A model generated the notes under the pieces. It ran no database searches. It saw nothing but the letters and a program-made list of their open reading frames with translations, and was not told the origin of the DNA. The translations under genes were made by a program, and so were the position numbers. A DNA stretch of 64,000 bases from Apteryx mantelli (Eukaryota > Chordata > Aves > Apterygiformes > Apterygidae): the NCBI RefSeq assembly GCF_036417845.1, contig NC_090020.1:43880425-43944424 (forward strand), written 5' to 3'. Positions within the stretch are counted from its first letter, which is position 1; every line of letters begins with the position of its first letter. Of this stretch, positions 28,239 to 40,701 are shown one piece after another.

Positions 28239-31200
28239 GTGGGTGTTCCCGCAGTCTAAAAAATCTCCATCTGATCATTCTTTGCTTCCATATCTCCATC
28301 TGTAAAATACAGAAGTTTTAATCCCTCACAGAGAGGACTGGGAATAGCAATCCATTGCTTTTTGTTCAATTTTTGGATGTCTTCCATTGCAGAAATAAAG
28401 AGTTTAAATATGTACCTGTTGTCCCTATTATGTCAAAGACATACAGAGATCTCTCAACAATCATGACTAGTATAGACAGTATTATTGAGTTAGTAGTTAT
28501 ATGACTATTGTTTCAACAATAAACAAGGACAATCTTTAATTTCCAAATACTAATTTAAAGATGTTTGCGATCTGGCAACCATAATTAAATAGAAATACCT
28601 GGTGAAAGGTTTTGTCCTGAGAATACTCATTCTCTTTCATCTTACTTCCCAGAGAACAGCTATATGGCAGTCCCAAGAAAAGATTATTTCTTGACATTTG
28701 GGTACAGTCTCAGAGCTTTAGTCTATGCCTCTGCAATCCTGAACTTTCTTTAAGCAACATGTTAGTTGTATGACTTATCACTATATACAGTTTAGAGCCT
28801 CTTTTCTAGTGTCATCTTTTAGTTGTGGAGTGAGTCATATTTAAGCACTTATAATTTCACTACAGTGTTGATATCTTTCTTTTGGAAAGAGTCCATGGAA
28901 GCCTAACAACCTATCTGTGTCTTTGTGTAACAGCAAGACTTTGAATTTACTGCCTATTTTTGCTGCTGAATAGAAATGCATTACAATAAAGAACTGGAGA
29001 CTCTAGAGATAGAAATGGCCTACAATATTAGAGTATCCGTTTTGCCTCTCAGCCTGTACCACACTTGACTCTGCACAATACATTATCCAGCATTGTGTTT
29101 TGTTTTGCTTGGCAGTTCTACCATATCCCTTGGGAGTGTGTTCCCCACGCAAGGTAATGAAATGTCAGGAATTGCCCCGTATATGTGTCGTGCTCTTCTT
29201 CCCATTTCAGCTGAGCTGATACCTCATAATTCTATTCTAATTGTAATCATAATTCTATTAATTCCTCTATACTGTTCTAATTTCATCTCGATTCTCTCAA
29301 TCTAAGTAATTCTCAACTGAATAGATCTAGGGAATAATTGGCAACTTTGCCCATCAAAATAGTGAAAAAAAATTACTTTATAAAAACTGTTTAGGGCAGC
29401 AATTCTTTCTGCACATGTGTTTTACCATGCCAAGCGTAGTGTAATCTAATCCACAATTAAGTTCCTACGTAATGCTGCAGTGCAATCTGGGATTACTTAA
29501 TAAAAGTAGAAGTGGGTAAGAACTACTTCCAAAGTGGATAGTTATATTATGTAATATATGAATGTTCCACTAAAATGCTTTTTACATTTTTTAAGAATAT
29601 TTGACATTAGTGAGCTGTACTTAACCAACAGTGCATAGCAGGATTGTAACAGAGGTTTTTTATGTTTTGATATATTCTGAGCATTCAACTCAAGTGCACA
29701 AAAGCCTACTGAGTGATCTTCTAATGCCAAAGCAAAAAAATGGGCATGGAGAATTACTGAAGTTCTGACCTTTTAATTATAAAACATTAAGAATTTCATG
29801 ACAAGCCAAACCTTTGACCCATTTCTTGGATAATGCCTATAATCTACTGATAAATATGAATTCACCATTATCATATTTTGTCTTTTGCAGAAATGTAATT
29901 GTTATAATCCATAATTGTTATAATCTGTATGACCTGCTTGAATATTTTTATATTGTTACAGTTAATGGTTAGCCTTTGACTCAGCACTGACTTAACTGAA
30001 TGATTCCTTTGAAGTAATAATGAACAAACATATTATGCACATTTAATGTTCTGTTCTTTATGATACAGCTTTATTTAAAAACAGATAACTATATTCTGTA
30101 GATAAATATAGTGCATGCTGTCATTTCTGGATAAGGTGAAATACTATTCCTATTTGATCTCTGAGAAAATTATAGAGTATATTCCTTTTCTCACTATTCT
30201 TTTTCTCACTAACCACAGCTAGAAAAGAATGTAGGGATAGTAGGGTCCAATTATTTGTATTGCAGTTACAAAGATTTACTACAAAATTCACAAAGCAGTT
30301 GAGCTGTGACCAGGATTGGATAGAATCAAGCAGCAAATTATAAGATAAAACATATGGGCGATCTATTGCTCTGTGTATCTCTCTAGAAGCTTAAAGAGTC
30401 ACAGTTACAATGGTATCTGAGCACCTAAAAAAAGTACAGCATCCTGAAATAGCAGTGGAAATGTACCAGAGTCTTCCAGCAGCATCAGGACACAAAGTGA
30501 GTCCAGACACTCTTTTCTAATCATACAAAGAGGTTTATGTGGCTCCTTTTACTGTTACTGTCAAATCTGTCCCTTCCAGTCATAACATGTTTGAGACCAA
30601 AAGGAGTTAGGCACCAGAAGCCCCTTCCACAGTCCTCTGCTTAGAAGGAGGCTAACTGGTCAAAGAGGCTGAGAGGTTGAATTGTCAGCCAGTGCAGACT
30701 GACGTTGCTCTGTAGATATCTAAGGCACTGCAATGACTTATCTCACCTTAAGATCCAGCCTATTACATATACAAATAACATGATTTGATATCAGTGTAAC
30801 AGTTATAGGCAAAGGGAACCCCTCCATTTCATTTCTAAGGAAAACAAAATGGTTTATATTTTTATCAAACGTTTGCACTTGGGTTAATAAAATTGCAAGC
30901 ATTTTTTTTGGTGCCCTGCACAATGCAAAGCCTAGGTGTTGCATTGCCTTTTCAGCACAGCTCAGCCTTGCCACAGCTGCTGCTCTCTGTCTTTCTGAAT
31001 CCCGCTGCCCCCAGCCTTCGCACCACAGCCTCCGAGAGCCTTGGTTCAGCAGCCTGGGAATCCCACTGATGCTGGCAGTGGGTTCAAATGTCCCCTACAA
31101 AGGAAGGTATAGCTTTTGGGAAGCCGCCTCAAAGAGAAAAGGGGACTGAAGAAAGAAAGATGGGCTTGTTTTGCAGCAGACAGGAGTCATCAGGATCTGT

Positions 31201-34167
31201 GGCCTGGGAGAGGGAGAAAGAAATGGAAAAAAGATGAAAGATACACAACTTGCAGTCACTACACACAGAATAATTCACTGTCCTTGAGGTGAAAAAGAGT
31301 GCAGTGAGACTTATGATATCTGAAATTCAAGTGAAACTTCAATGAACAAGTTAAACACTGTGAACCATATCTATCTCAAGGAAAAATTCTACATTTGGAA
31401 GCCCTACCTTCTTAGCCTCTCTCAGCTGACAGTTTTTGAAAGCAAATGACCAGTAGTTCTGTGAAGAACAGTGGGATGTGTCCCCGTGTCAAAAGTATAA
31501 TCTTTCAAATACGATTCATGGTTGAAATACCTTGAATTCTTTCTCCTTTGGGAACAATTAAAGCAAAACCAGGGCAAAACGTCCTGCAGATGCTAGCTGT
31601 CTAATGGAAACTATTCAGTAACATCATCAAGGACAATATTGCACAGTCTGTAGCCTTTTTCTCATTTCTCATTCAGACCAGGAGAATGCAACATGCTCAC
31701 ACTGCAGAGTATCACCTGCAAGGCAGTAGCAGAGTGGAGCATGATAACTCTCTGCTACCAGCTATGAGCTGGCAGGATACAGGCATACATTAAAGGACTT
31801 CCTCCCATCAAGTGCATAGCTAAAATGAAATTATATTTTTGAATAATATAAAAGGAAATCTTTGAAAAGGAAGATTTTGTGAATATTTGGCTGATGTTTT
31901 AGTTCTTCTTTTCCCTTCCCAAGAGATAAGTGAAGGATGGTAGTGATTTTTCTCCATTAAATATTTTTTTTAAAATTAGGCTGTTTTTCAAAGCTTTTAT
32001 TATGAAGATAGCACTTTTGTACAATCATTCATTTTCTTTAAAACTGAATTTAACTTCATGGCTATCATTGGCAATATTGCTTTTTAAATTTGCTGAGTGT
32101 GCAGTAATAGGATTAATCACAAGACCTTTTTAAAATTACAGTGAATTATTGGTTAAGAGTGTTCCAAAAGTTATTTTAGAAATTGAGTAAAAAATGTGCA
32201 GTTTTATTTCATTTTCATGAAAATGTACAGCATGTACAGTACACTCTTAGAATTTACTTACAGTATCAGATCAGTGATTGTTTTTCAGATGTTTCAGATA
32301 TAAAGTCTTTATCAGTTTCTGCATGGACATTTGCATACTTTATTTGCCTATAGTGTCACCGAAAGTACATATATCACCTGCTGTACTATGTTCTGATGCA
32401 TAAGCTGCCAAGAAATTCTCACTGTTTATAATATATAGCCCTCTTACAGCCATTGGTTTATTGACAAGCATATTCCTTGGTAAAAGAGAAGACAGCCAAG
32501 CACCTATGTATACTGGTAATCTCTTGCAACCAGAAGAGACTGGAAGGGCCAAGAAACATCTGTGTGTGAGTGAAAAGCAATGCTGAAGATGTGCTAATTA
32601 ATCACAGAGGCAAGACTGCTTTATTCCTCTCATCCCATCTTCCTTCCCAGGTCTGTGAGGCAAAATTGGGGGCAAATGCAAGGGCTAGTCTGCAGCTGCT
32701 GCTTTTCAGCAATACATGAATATCTATAATCCTCTCAAAGTAGAAGCACACTTCTGTTTGAGTGAATGGCAAAAAATTATAGTTAATGTACTTTATTTTC
32801 CCACCCCAAGTACAAAAGATGTTTTTACAGAAGGAGATGGAAAATTGTTCAGCTCAGCTGTATCATGGTACAGACTTTCTCCTGTTATGTGTGGGCCTCT
32901 ATTACAATGCTGTTCAAAACTGGAAACATTTTTCCTTTCTTATGGAAATAAGAATAAAATTTTACTGGAGTAAGAGTAGGACCACATATTTTTCCCTTTC
33001 TCAGTGAAAGGCTGCAGATTTGAGTTCCAGAAAATTAATTGGGTTGTGGCTATTTAAAATAACTCCTAACTCCTAGCAGCTGTGGTTAATGGAGGTACTC
33101 AACACAACAGCCACCTGGTTAAACATGATTAATCTCCACATGTTTCACATTGTCTGTCTTATGCTGGAGTTAGATGCTTCTGAGGCCTTGAGGAAAATTT
33201 TGATTTTTTTCTAAGGTGGATGAAAGAAATTTATTCTGATTCTAAACTAGCTTTATAGTACTGTTCTTTTGATACACTCAATTATTGTTTGTATCCTAGG
33301 CAGCAAAATTTTGACAGATAAGAGCTTGATTTAAAGTCATAACACCAGAATAGGAATAGAAAAACAGGTTCCTTTTATTTTCATGTTACTTTGAATTTTA
33401 GAGAGGGAAAATATCTAATTTATTAATCTGTTTTGTCTGAATAGAAGGTTATGGTTTACTAGGTAAATACAAACCTAAGTGGAGATTTTGGGAAATGTAT
33501 TTCTTTGACCTAGTAGCCAACAAAATGAAAACTCTTTGCTTTATCCTAGCTATTAACTCCTGTTTGTAGGATTATCAAAATAATACATGCTGGTAAGGAC
33601 AGGAGAGGCTTTGTGTCCTAAGGACAGGAGAATCTTGTCTGTCTGACTGTAGGAAGAATTCTGTTTAGAGAATGTCTAATAATTGAGGCTTCTTGAGATT
33701 CCCTTTCACTATCCCAGCACCTCGTTTTGAGAGGTCTGTGTGACTTCTTAAAGAAGAGAAAAAACTTTGGCTTTAAGGTGACCTTTTTTCTCTTCAGTAA
33801 GAACTCTTTAAAAGAAATACTCCTTTTCCACTCATTTATTTCAGTCAAGGCTTTCCTGAATCTTGTGTTTAGAGTGCCTCAGTTTACTGGTTCCTTGCTC
33901 CCTTCCAATGTAAAAAGTGAGAATTAATAAATACAAAATGTTATAAATGTTAAGCTAGTCCTTCACTACTGTTCAGTAGCCATGCAAATAAAAATGACTG
34001 TTTTTAAAGATGCAGCTTCCTGAGTTTGTGTCTGATTTAGTTCTCCAAGTGTTTAGTTTACTTAATACTTGTCTAGTTTATTATCATAACTAGTTGAGAA
34101 CTAAGATCTTTAGATATTTTTAAATGGTATTTAGACTTCTGGCAAAAACCTCAAAAACAAAGAGTGT

Positions 34168-34189
34168 GGGGGGGGGGGGCGTGGGGGGG
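34168..34189 (+). repeat. poly-G tract, possible G-quadruplex
   Basis: Twelve consecutive G residues, then CGT, then seven more G. The four G-runs of at least three needed for a quadruplex can be drawn within the tract. It is flanked by ordinary AT-rich DNA. It is also the type of tract where sequencing or assembly length errors are common. Confidence 0.5.
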
Positions 34190-35980
34190 AGTTGAATTTT
34201 CATCCTGTCTCTGTGCTGATGCTAGCAACGTGAATCAGTTAGGAACCCTGACTTGCTCTGCTCAAGGTTCAGCTGTTGCTTCTCAAGGTCTGTTTGAATT
34301 CGTGTTGAGAGGAACTAAACCCTGGCAGTTGATGTCCAGTTAAAGTCATTCACATTGGCTGTATTTAAATGGATCTTCCAGGGAGAATTAAAAATGCAAG
34401 TGTACAGCATGGTAAATTTATCTGTAATGGGTCAATTTAACTAGAGTGTTGAACTTGATATGAGAAGAGCAGTACATCTACTCGGTGAAGTAGATGACTG
34501 CCCAGTGTTGTTTAAATAAAAATTCCAAAGCCTGCTCTTCCTCCCCAGTTCCTGGAAAAAATGTAAAAGAAGAAAATAAATTGACTGAAAAATATTGGCC
34601 AAAAAAGCATATTTTCCCAAGTAAGTATTAAAATAGGCATTGAAACTAGTGATAAATGCCCAAGCTTAAACTTTTAGTTCTTGTGTGGGAATCCGTTTGA
34701 TCTTCTGAACAAATTAAGTCAAATCGATGTCTTTGAACTACAGAAAGCTTGTGATATTTTTTCTAGCATTTAGAAGTCTGTCACTCATGCTTTACACCAG
34801 TTAATCTTGTCTAATGTATGTCCAAGTTGGAAGGAAGGGATTTTCTCGTTCCTGTGTAAACAGCACTGAATCCAGTCCCTCTGTATACAGGAAAGACTGA
34901 AAATATTGAGGCATGAAGATTGCAGGCATGGGCCCTGCTGTCCACGTGCCACCTATCACCAGGCAGTGCTGCCCGTGGGTTCCTGTGCCAGCCTGTGCAG
35001 CCTGCTGAGCTAACGAGGCTCCAGGTAGGAGAGAGAGCGAAGTGGAGGCCGTTAGAGTTCATGCTTTCCTTTAGGTAACAAATGATGTCAAAGATGCCAG
35101 TAACTATGGGTGTGTACTGGAAATCATTCTTAAGTGTAATAGGCACAAAACTTTGGGCTTTGCTTTCCAAAAATAGTTATAGGTGTGATACAATCTTGAA
35201 GAAAGACAAGATGAAGAAGCTACGCTGCAATGTGCTATTAAGTATAAAGATGAGCGCTAATGGCAGATTGGCAAAATGCTGCTAATTGATACTGTGGTGT
35301 TTAGTAAGGGAGTGGCGTAGTTGCTCACCTGGGGTAATGTTCTTGAGTAGAAAATACCTCAGAAACATAATGCTGAGGGATTCTCAGTACAGCTAGGCTT
35401 GGTAGGCAAGTCATGCCAGCAGCTCAACAGGGTGAAAGATTGGCCTTGCTGAGGCTGGCGTGGGTTCACCTGCTGGCTCAGGGATAATGATCTTGCCTCA
35501 GGTCTTACTGTTAAAACTGTTGAGGGTATGACTCCCAGCTTTAATTGGGGCTTAATTTTTAATAATCTAGTTATTCTCTTTTCATCATACATAACTGAAG
35601 CATCAAACTTATTTGTTTGCATCAGGATTTTACTTTTTAATAAAATAATTAGTGCTCTGGCCATTTTGTCTTGAAACTTGGAACATAAAAGGTCTTGACA
35701 TTTGGATTTTCCTCTGATGACCCCTTCCCGTATTAGGGATTTCTTTGAATTCGCTGGTGACCTGAAGCACATCAAAACAGCATCAGGATATTGGTTATAT
35801 AGTAACACGCTGGTTTTATTTCAAAGTTTTGCTAAGACTATTGGATATTTTCCAGCTTGTTGTATAGCCTGCATGTTGAGCACACCAAGGAGTATGTCCC
35901 TGAAAAAAGGTCAAAAGATCCCAACAACTGGAGAAGACAGACTTTTGAGGTCATTCAGTTTATTACCCTGCCAGTTCACC

Positions 35981-36000
35981 TTTTTTTTTTTTTTTTTTTT
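35981..36000 (+). repeat. poly-T tract (T20)
   Basis: Twenty consecutive T residues. On the minus strand this would read as a poly-A tail, but no retrocopied gene or LINE end was recognised next to it. Confidence 0.8.
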
Positions 36001-37388
36001 AATAGTGTATATGTAGGGCTTGGTACAGCCTAATTTAAAATCCCCAAAGATAGGATCCCACATTCTTGTTTTACAGCTACATGATTCTTGATATTCATTC
36101 CATATCTTGTCACTCCTGCAGTACTATCCTTCACAGTCTAAAGAATAAGAGTAAATAAGGAACCCTCCCCAGCCCCTCTCCCAAAGATGCACATAAGCAT
36201 GCTATGTTTTGCATAGAACCCTTTACAGCTAAGTCAGCTACAGTCTAATCCACTTTTCAAAATTATTAAGAGTAACAAGGTGTTTCCTGAGTCCCTTGAG
36301 GTGTGTGTACGCATGCATGTGTGTTTTCCACAGGTTCCCCACCCTGAGCTGCTGGATGAAAGATGCTTGTAGCAGCTATATTTAAGAGAGGGAGCAGTCT
36401 GTGCAAATAAGAGAGGGTATGGAGGAAGCGTACAGAGGAGTGGATATCTTGGGCTTGGAGATGTGACTCACGGTGGGACAGCTGAGGCAAAGCCAAGTCC
36501 TGTGTATTTTCCTGAGTGCCCTGTCCTGTATTCTTCACTGTAGCAGCTGCCATGAGAACGATAGTGTACGACTGAAATCTGGGGTGCTTCTCAGTTATGG
36601 TACTGTAGGACTTTCTGGAGGAGAGTGGAAGGAAAGTGGTAGAAGAATGTGCTTTTCTGGCAGTATGTCTGACTTTCTTCCCTTGTTGTCTAAACCAGGC
36701 TTATATACTTTTAGGCTAGTAATGCTTTTTCATTTTTCTTAGACCAACTTTTCTTCATACTTCTTTGCAAATCTGTCCCTTTAGGCTCCTAATTTTTGTT
36801 TGTGTGCGGATAATACATTTTTCTTAATTGCTCCCATTTGCCTCTATTTTCCTATTAGGGAGCATTCTAAAGATAAATGCTTTATTTCACATACAGCCAC
36901 AGTAAAGCTGCTTAGAGTCTGTAGCTTCCTTTCCTCCATATGGAAACCAAAATTGTGCTACTCCTTTTATGCTACCATATGGCCTTGCACATGCATGCAC
37001 TTGCAATTTACCATTGCTGCTACAATAAATATTTTAGCTGCTTTACTGCCCAGGTTCTTCTGACTTTTTCACTATTGTCCTCCTCCCGCCTTATTGAGAA
37101 AAGAGTTATTATGGGTAGCAAGTATGAACAATTTCATGCCTATATGCTTTTCACTAATTTTACAGCATTCTCTCTTCTCATTTTGGTTTCAGTGTGTTAG
37201 ATCTTCCAGAACTAGCCAAGTAAGATTATTTGAAATTCAGAATTTTCTACCTGCCCAGCTTCTGCAGGTATGTGAATTGACTGATATATTTAACAAAAAT
37301 CAAATAGCTATCTGAACGTTTCCTTCACTGATTGCCTGTCTCTAGAACTTCCAGTAGTCTTTACCTGAGGGAGGAAAAATTGCTATTG

Positions 37389-37407
37389 TTTTTTTTTTTT
37401 TTTTTTT
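37389..37407 (+). repeat. poly-T tract (T19)
   Basis: Nineteen consecutive T residues in AT-rich host DNA. No adjoining retrocopy was identified on the minus strand. Confidence 0.8.
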
Positions 37408-40400
37408 AATTACTTTAGGATGATCCATTCTCCTCAGGGTTTCTACATGGTGAAGAGTTCTCAGTAATTTTGGTATATTTCCTTTGAGTTTTATCTTCTT
37501 TTTATTTAAACAGAAGTAAGTACCCTGAAGATCTTCAGGGATGCTCATGAGTATTTCCTATAGCTTACTGGTTTAAACAGAACCTTAAAACAAATCTCCT
37601 CCTACAGTAATATTGACAACTTGAATTCTTTGCTGTGTCAGCAGTGATCTGTTTCTCTACAGTATTGTGTCATTCATCTCTTTATTAAGCAAAGTGCACA
37701 GAGTCTTTATAGATCCATCTTAGGAGCTCCAAGCAGGAGCAGCACAACCCTAGGGCTTTGTAGTAAAAACATAGCTATTGTTGAGATTTGATAAGGAATA
37801 ATATCAGGATTTGAGCCTGTGTCTGTAGGGATACACACTGGAGCTCTGCAACAGAATGTTGTGGTGGCTTTGGGGACTGGAATCAGGCTTAGGAGACATA
37901 AGCTAGATAAGTGAGTTTGGCCTGTCTACAGCCCTCAAAGTGAATTCTTGAATCGGCTCCCTAAAAAAGAGTTGAAATCTTTACATCTGGGGAAAAGGGC
38001 TATAACAGCTACTATTTCCCCCCCAGAACCACTGGAATCTAGGTGAGCACATTGAATTGCAAGACAGCTCTTTCCTGAGACCTGTGAAGACCCTGGAGTG
38101 GGGTGGTTTGGGGCAGGGAGGGGGGACATGTATGAGTAAAGTAGGCAATGGCTATGGAAGTACAACCTCAAAGTAATCGGTTCAACCAGATGATATAGCA
38201 GGGCAGGGAAAAAAACGTTTTTGAGCAAATAAACCCTTCTGAAACAGCAAATTTCAAGTGAGGTAAAATTTGAGTTAATTTGTCATTCAGCTAGTCAATG
38301 TGAGGGAAAGCAGTAGCTGGTGTATGGGGCAGAGGAGAAGGTCAGCAAAGGGGAGAGTGACTTGGAATCGGCTGCAACACGAGGAAGTGTTGTCTGCAAC
38401 TGGCTGCAACTTATAGCCAATATGAGTCACACTGGGCAAGTGTCCAATGTGAAGGCATGACCCCTCAGAAAGAGCATAAAGGAGCAGCTTTCAAGACCTT
38501 GATTCGTGATCTGAAAGGCAGCTTCCACAAGGGATGATACAGATGAGAGTTGAGGACCTTGAAGCTTAGAAGAGAGGGTGCTGAGAAGGGGTGGGAGATG
38601 GAGGGAGTAAGAAAGGGGCTAGATGGTCCAGCAAACAAGGTCATTTATTTGGTAGGTATAGGAGTACCTTGCATCATACACAGGATGCTGGGTTTAGCTG
38701 TGTTTTGTAAATTACACTTCTATAGCCTGCTTAATTCCATGTCAGGAGTCTCTGTCATCCTTGGCATTTCATCTGAGCTGAAGAGCAAGGAAGGTAGCAT
38801 TTTACATGTGTTTTCTGTGTGCTGAGATTATGTGCTTCAGCATCTGGCTCTTATCAGTAATGAGGCAAGGAAGGAGTTGAATAGCTCTAAAATGCTGTCA
38901 GATTATACTGTGTGTTATTCATCAGTCTGCAACTTATGATGATTTGAAAACTTAGGAACAGTTCAGGGGGTACTGTCTATGCCTGTGGCTCACCTTACAC
39001 ATACATGATGCAGGGCAATTGGTAAATAAGGTCCCCACCCTTCGATTAGGAATTGGTCTGACAGGGAAGTGTTACCCTGAAATATGTGGTCTACTCTATG
39101 GGGGATCTGTTTGAATTGCTGAGGCAAGGAATGTGCCACTTTCACAGAGGTATTCCACTTGTGAACTAGTGGAAATAGCATTGAATAGTGCAACCTTGTT
39201 ATTCTTGCTCCAGTATTCAGCCAGTACACTGTGTCACATTCTTGGAGATGGTAGGAATTATTGTTCAGCTTAAATTATCGTACAGTTATTCACTCCTAAA
39301 AGGCCATGTGTTTTTTTATTTATTGAGGGCATTCTAAAAATAGTAACATAGAGTAGTCACAATTAGTATTTATAGCCATTACATAAAGTATAGTATATCT
39401 GACTGAGGTTAATTCTCTAGCAGCTTTGATAGTGCTTCCTTTGAATGTGAAAATTAAAAAAAATTACCTCTTAACTGTTACAAAATGCATTATTCGTGTC
39501 AGAAATACTTGTTTAAAGTGTAGGGGATGCCTAAAAGTTGATTCAAAAACAGAAGTCTTCTTGACTTTGCAGATGTAAATGGAAAAAGGCTTATATTTTT
39601 GTCTTGGGTACTGACACATTTTTGTTGTTTGTCATACTGTTATTGGCAAGTGTCAAGATGAAGTTTTCTCAGACCTTCCTACAATCCCTGCGTGACTGCT
39701 GAGCCATAAGCAAAGATGAACCGTGCAAAGCCAGCACTCAAAGGCTGTGTCCTAAACTTCAGCGCTGCTACACTGGCTTGTAGGAATGCTCAAGGAAAAA
39801 AACTTACATAACTGAATTGTGTGTTGCTTTACATCATGGTGAGCAAGTCAGAGCTATAATTGCTGCTGTGCTAAATCTCTTTGGAGAAGGTAGTTAAACT
39901 ATTCAGTACAAGTACAAGATGTGATACATTTCATAAAAGATTCTGAAAAAATGTTACCTATGTATGTAGGAATTAGTCATGACTACAATATAGCCACCTT
40001 GGGGTGCTGAAAATGTACAGCAGCTTTTAGTGAAGAAGATTAAGAGAACTTCTTGACTAAAGAGCGCAAAGGACACAAAACAAACTGTTCTAGATGATCA
40101 AGGTTAACAGTGCTCTGATTAGACAGTATGGTAGAGCCTTCACAAATTACTAGGGTCTCTTATTTATGCAATGCTTTAGGATTCGTAGTGATGATATATG
40201 TTGTGCTGGGGTACAGTCTCAGCTCTTGCATGACATGAAAGAATTAGTATCACTTTCTGCAGCCCGTGGTTCTTCCTTCAAGTACTGACTAGTCTTGAGG
40301 CTACCAAGTACCTTAGAGAACAAGGTCAATGGTAGAGGTGATTTGGTTGCAGTAGAATGAACAGTAACCACATAACAGATGATGATAAAACATTAGAAAA

Positions 40401-40433
40401 AAATGTGTAAGTTCACCTGGGATCTTTGGCAAC

Positions 40434-40451
40434 GGGAGGCACCGAGAGGGT
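40434..40451 (+). promoter_or_regulatory. candidate primer-binding site, tRNA-Thr type, degenerate
   Basis: The ten bases GGAGGCACCG (40435-40444) equal bases 2-11 of the primer-binding site expected for vertebrate tRNA-Thr. The first base is G rather than T and the last seven positions match only partly, giving about 13 of 18. It lies at the start of the leader, about 570 nt upstream of the gag start, which is the expected position. The GAT and AAC bases just before it weakly recall the end of the 3' LTR, so a scrap of U5 may remain. The tRNA match is from memory. Confidence 0.4.
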
Positions 40452-40511
40452 GAGTCTTAAATTCCTGCCTAAATTCTAAATTCTGGTTTGGTAACAAAGT
40501 GCACTGTAAGG

Positions 40512-40542
40512 GGTACGCAGGCTGATCACCGTAAGGCGTACC
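40512..40542 (+). ncRNA. leader hairpin 1 with TGATCA loop (dimerisation/packaging-like)
   Basis: GGTACGC (40512-40518) pairs perfectly with GCGTACC (40536-40542) around a 17-nt loop containing the self-complementary TGATCA. Two further copies of the same design occur at 40653-40683 and 40976-41006. Palindromic loops on stem-loops in the leader are how retroviral genomes start RNA dimerisation; assigning that role here is inference. Compared with copy 2, stem pairs 1 and 4 have changed on both sides. Confidence 0.55.
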
Positions 40543-40548
40543 AGGTTT

Positions 40549-40641
40549 GGGGTGGGTTCGAGTCCCACTCCCGGGTTTTGGGGTGGGTTCGAGTCCCACC
40601 CCCAGGATTTGGGGTGGGTTCGAGTCCCGTCTCACTCCGGC
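40549..40641 (+). repeat. three tandem 31-bp units, each a tRNA T-arm-like hairpin
   Basis: GGGGTGGGTTCGAGTCCC starts at 40549, 40580 and 40611, an exact 31-bp period. Each unit folds into GGGGTGGG, loop TTCGAGT, then CCCACTCC, CCCACCCC or CCCGTCTC. The middle unit is fully Watson-Crick; every change in the other two is on the 3' arm and still pairs by G-U. The inner 5-bp stem and 7-nt loop match the T-arm pattern (loop consensus TTCRANN, also the Pol III B box). TGGGTTCGAGTCCCA differs at one base from the T-arm I recall for tRNA-Thr, the tRNA suggested by the nearby primer-binding site. No D or anticodon arm is present, so this is not a tRNA gene. Confidence 0.75.
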
Positions 40642-40652
40642 CGGAAGGGGGG

Positions 40653-40683
40653 AGTGCGCAGCCTGATCAGCATAAGGCGCACT
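40653..40683 (+). ncRNA. leader hairpin 2 with CTGATCAG loop (dimerisation/packaging-like)
   Basis: AGTGCGC (40653-40659) pairs perfectly with GCGCACT (40677-40683) around a 17-nt loop that contains the 8-nt palindrome CTGATCAG. The loop length equals copy 1, and the loop sequence is nearly the same while the stem has changed by paired substitutions. It sits just 3' of the T-arm-like repeats, so hairpins 1 and 2 bracket that array. Confidence 0.6.
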
Positions 40684-40701
40684 GCAAGACTAACTTAGAG
40701 T

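Larger units (their letters stand above)
28239..40416. other. host non-coding DNA, no gene seen
   Basis: This contains a poly-G tract (34168-34189), T20 at 35981-36000 and T19 at 37389-37407. Minus-strand open frames at 34811-35170 (119 codons) and 35359-35808 (149 codons) have no domain, no splice support and no retroelement motif. No promoter or RNA gene was recognised. Confidence 0.5.

Noticed and set aside
34811..35170. 119-codon minus-strand open frame
   Set aside because: Featureless apart from a GC-richer middle; no supporting signals.
35359..35808. 149-codon minus-strand open frame
   Set aside because: No recognisable domain, splice sites or retroelement motif; composition looks like translated intergenic DNA.
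35981..36000. Poly-T tracts (also 37389, 47986, 63685) as tails of minus-strand retrocopies
   Set aside because: No gene-like or LINE-like sequence adjoins them and no target-site duplications were evident.
40448..40455. Splice donor GGTGAGT for the env messenger
   Set aside because: It matches the consensus but overlaps the end of the candidate primer-binding site, an unlikely place; left out for lack of support.
40549..40633. tRNA gene, because of the perfect T-arm and B-box motif
   Set aside because: There is no acceptor partner, D arm, A box or anticodon arm upstream of any of the three units.
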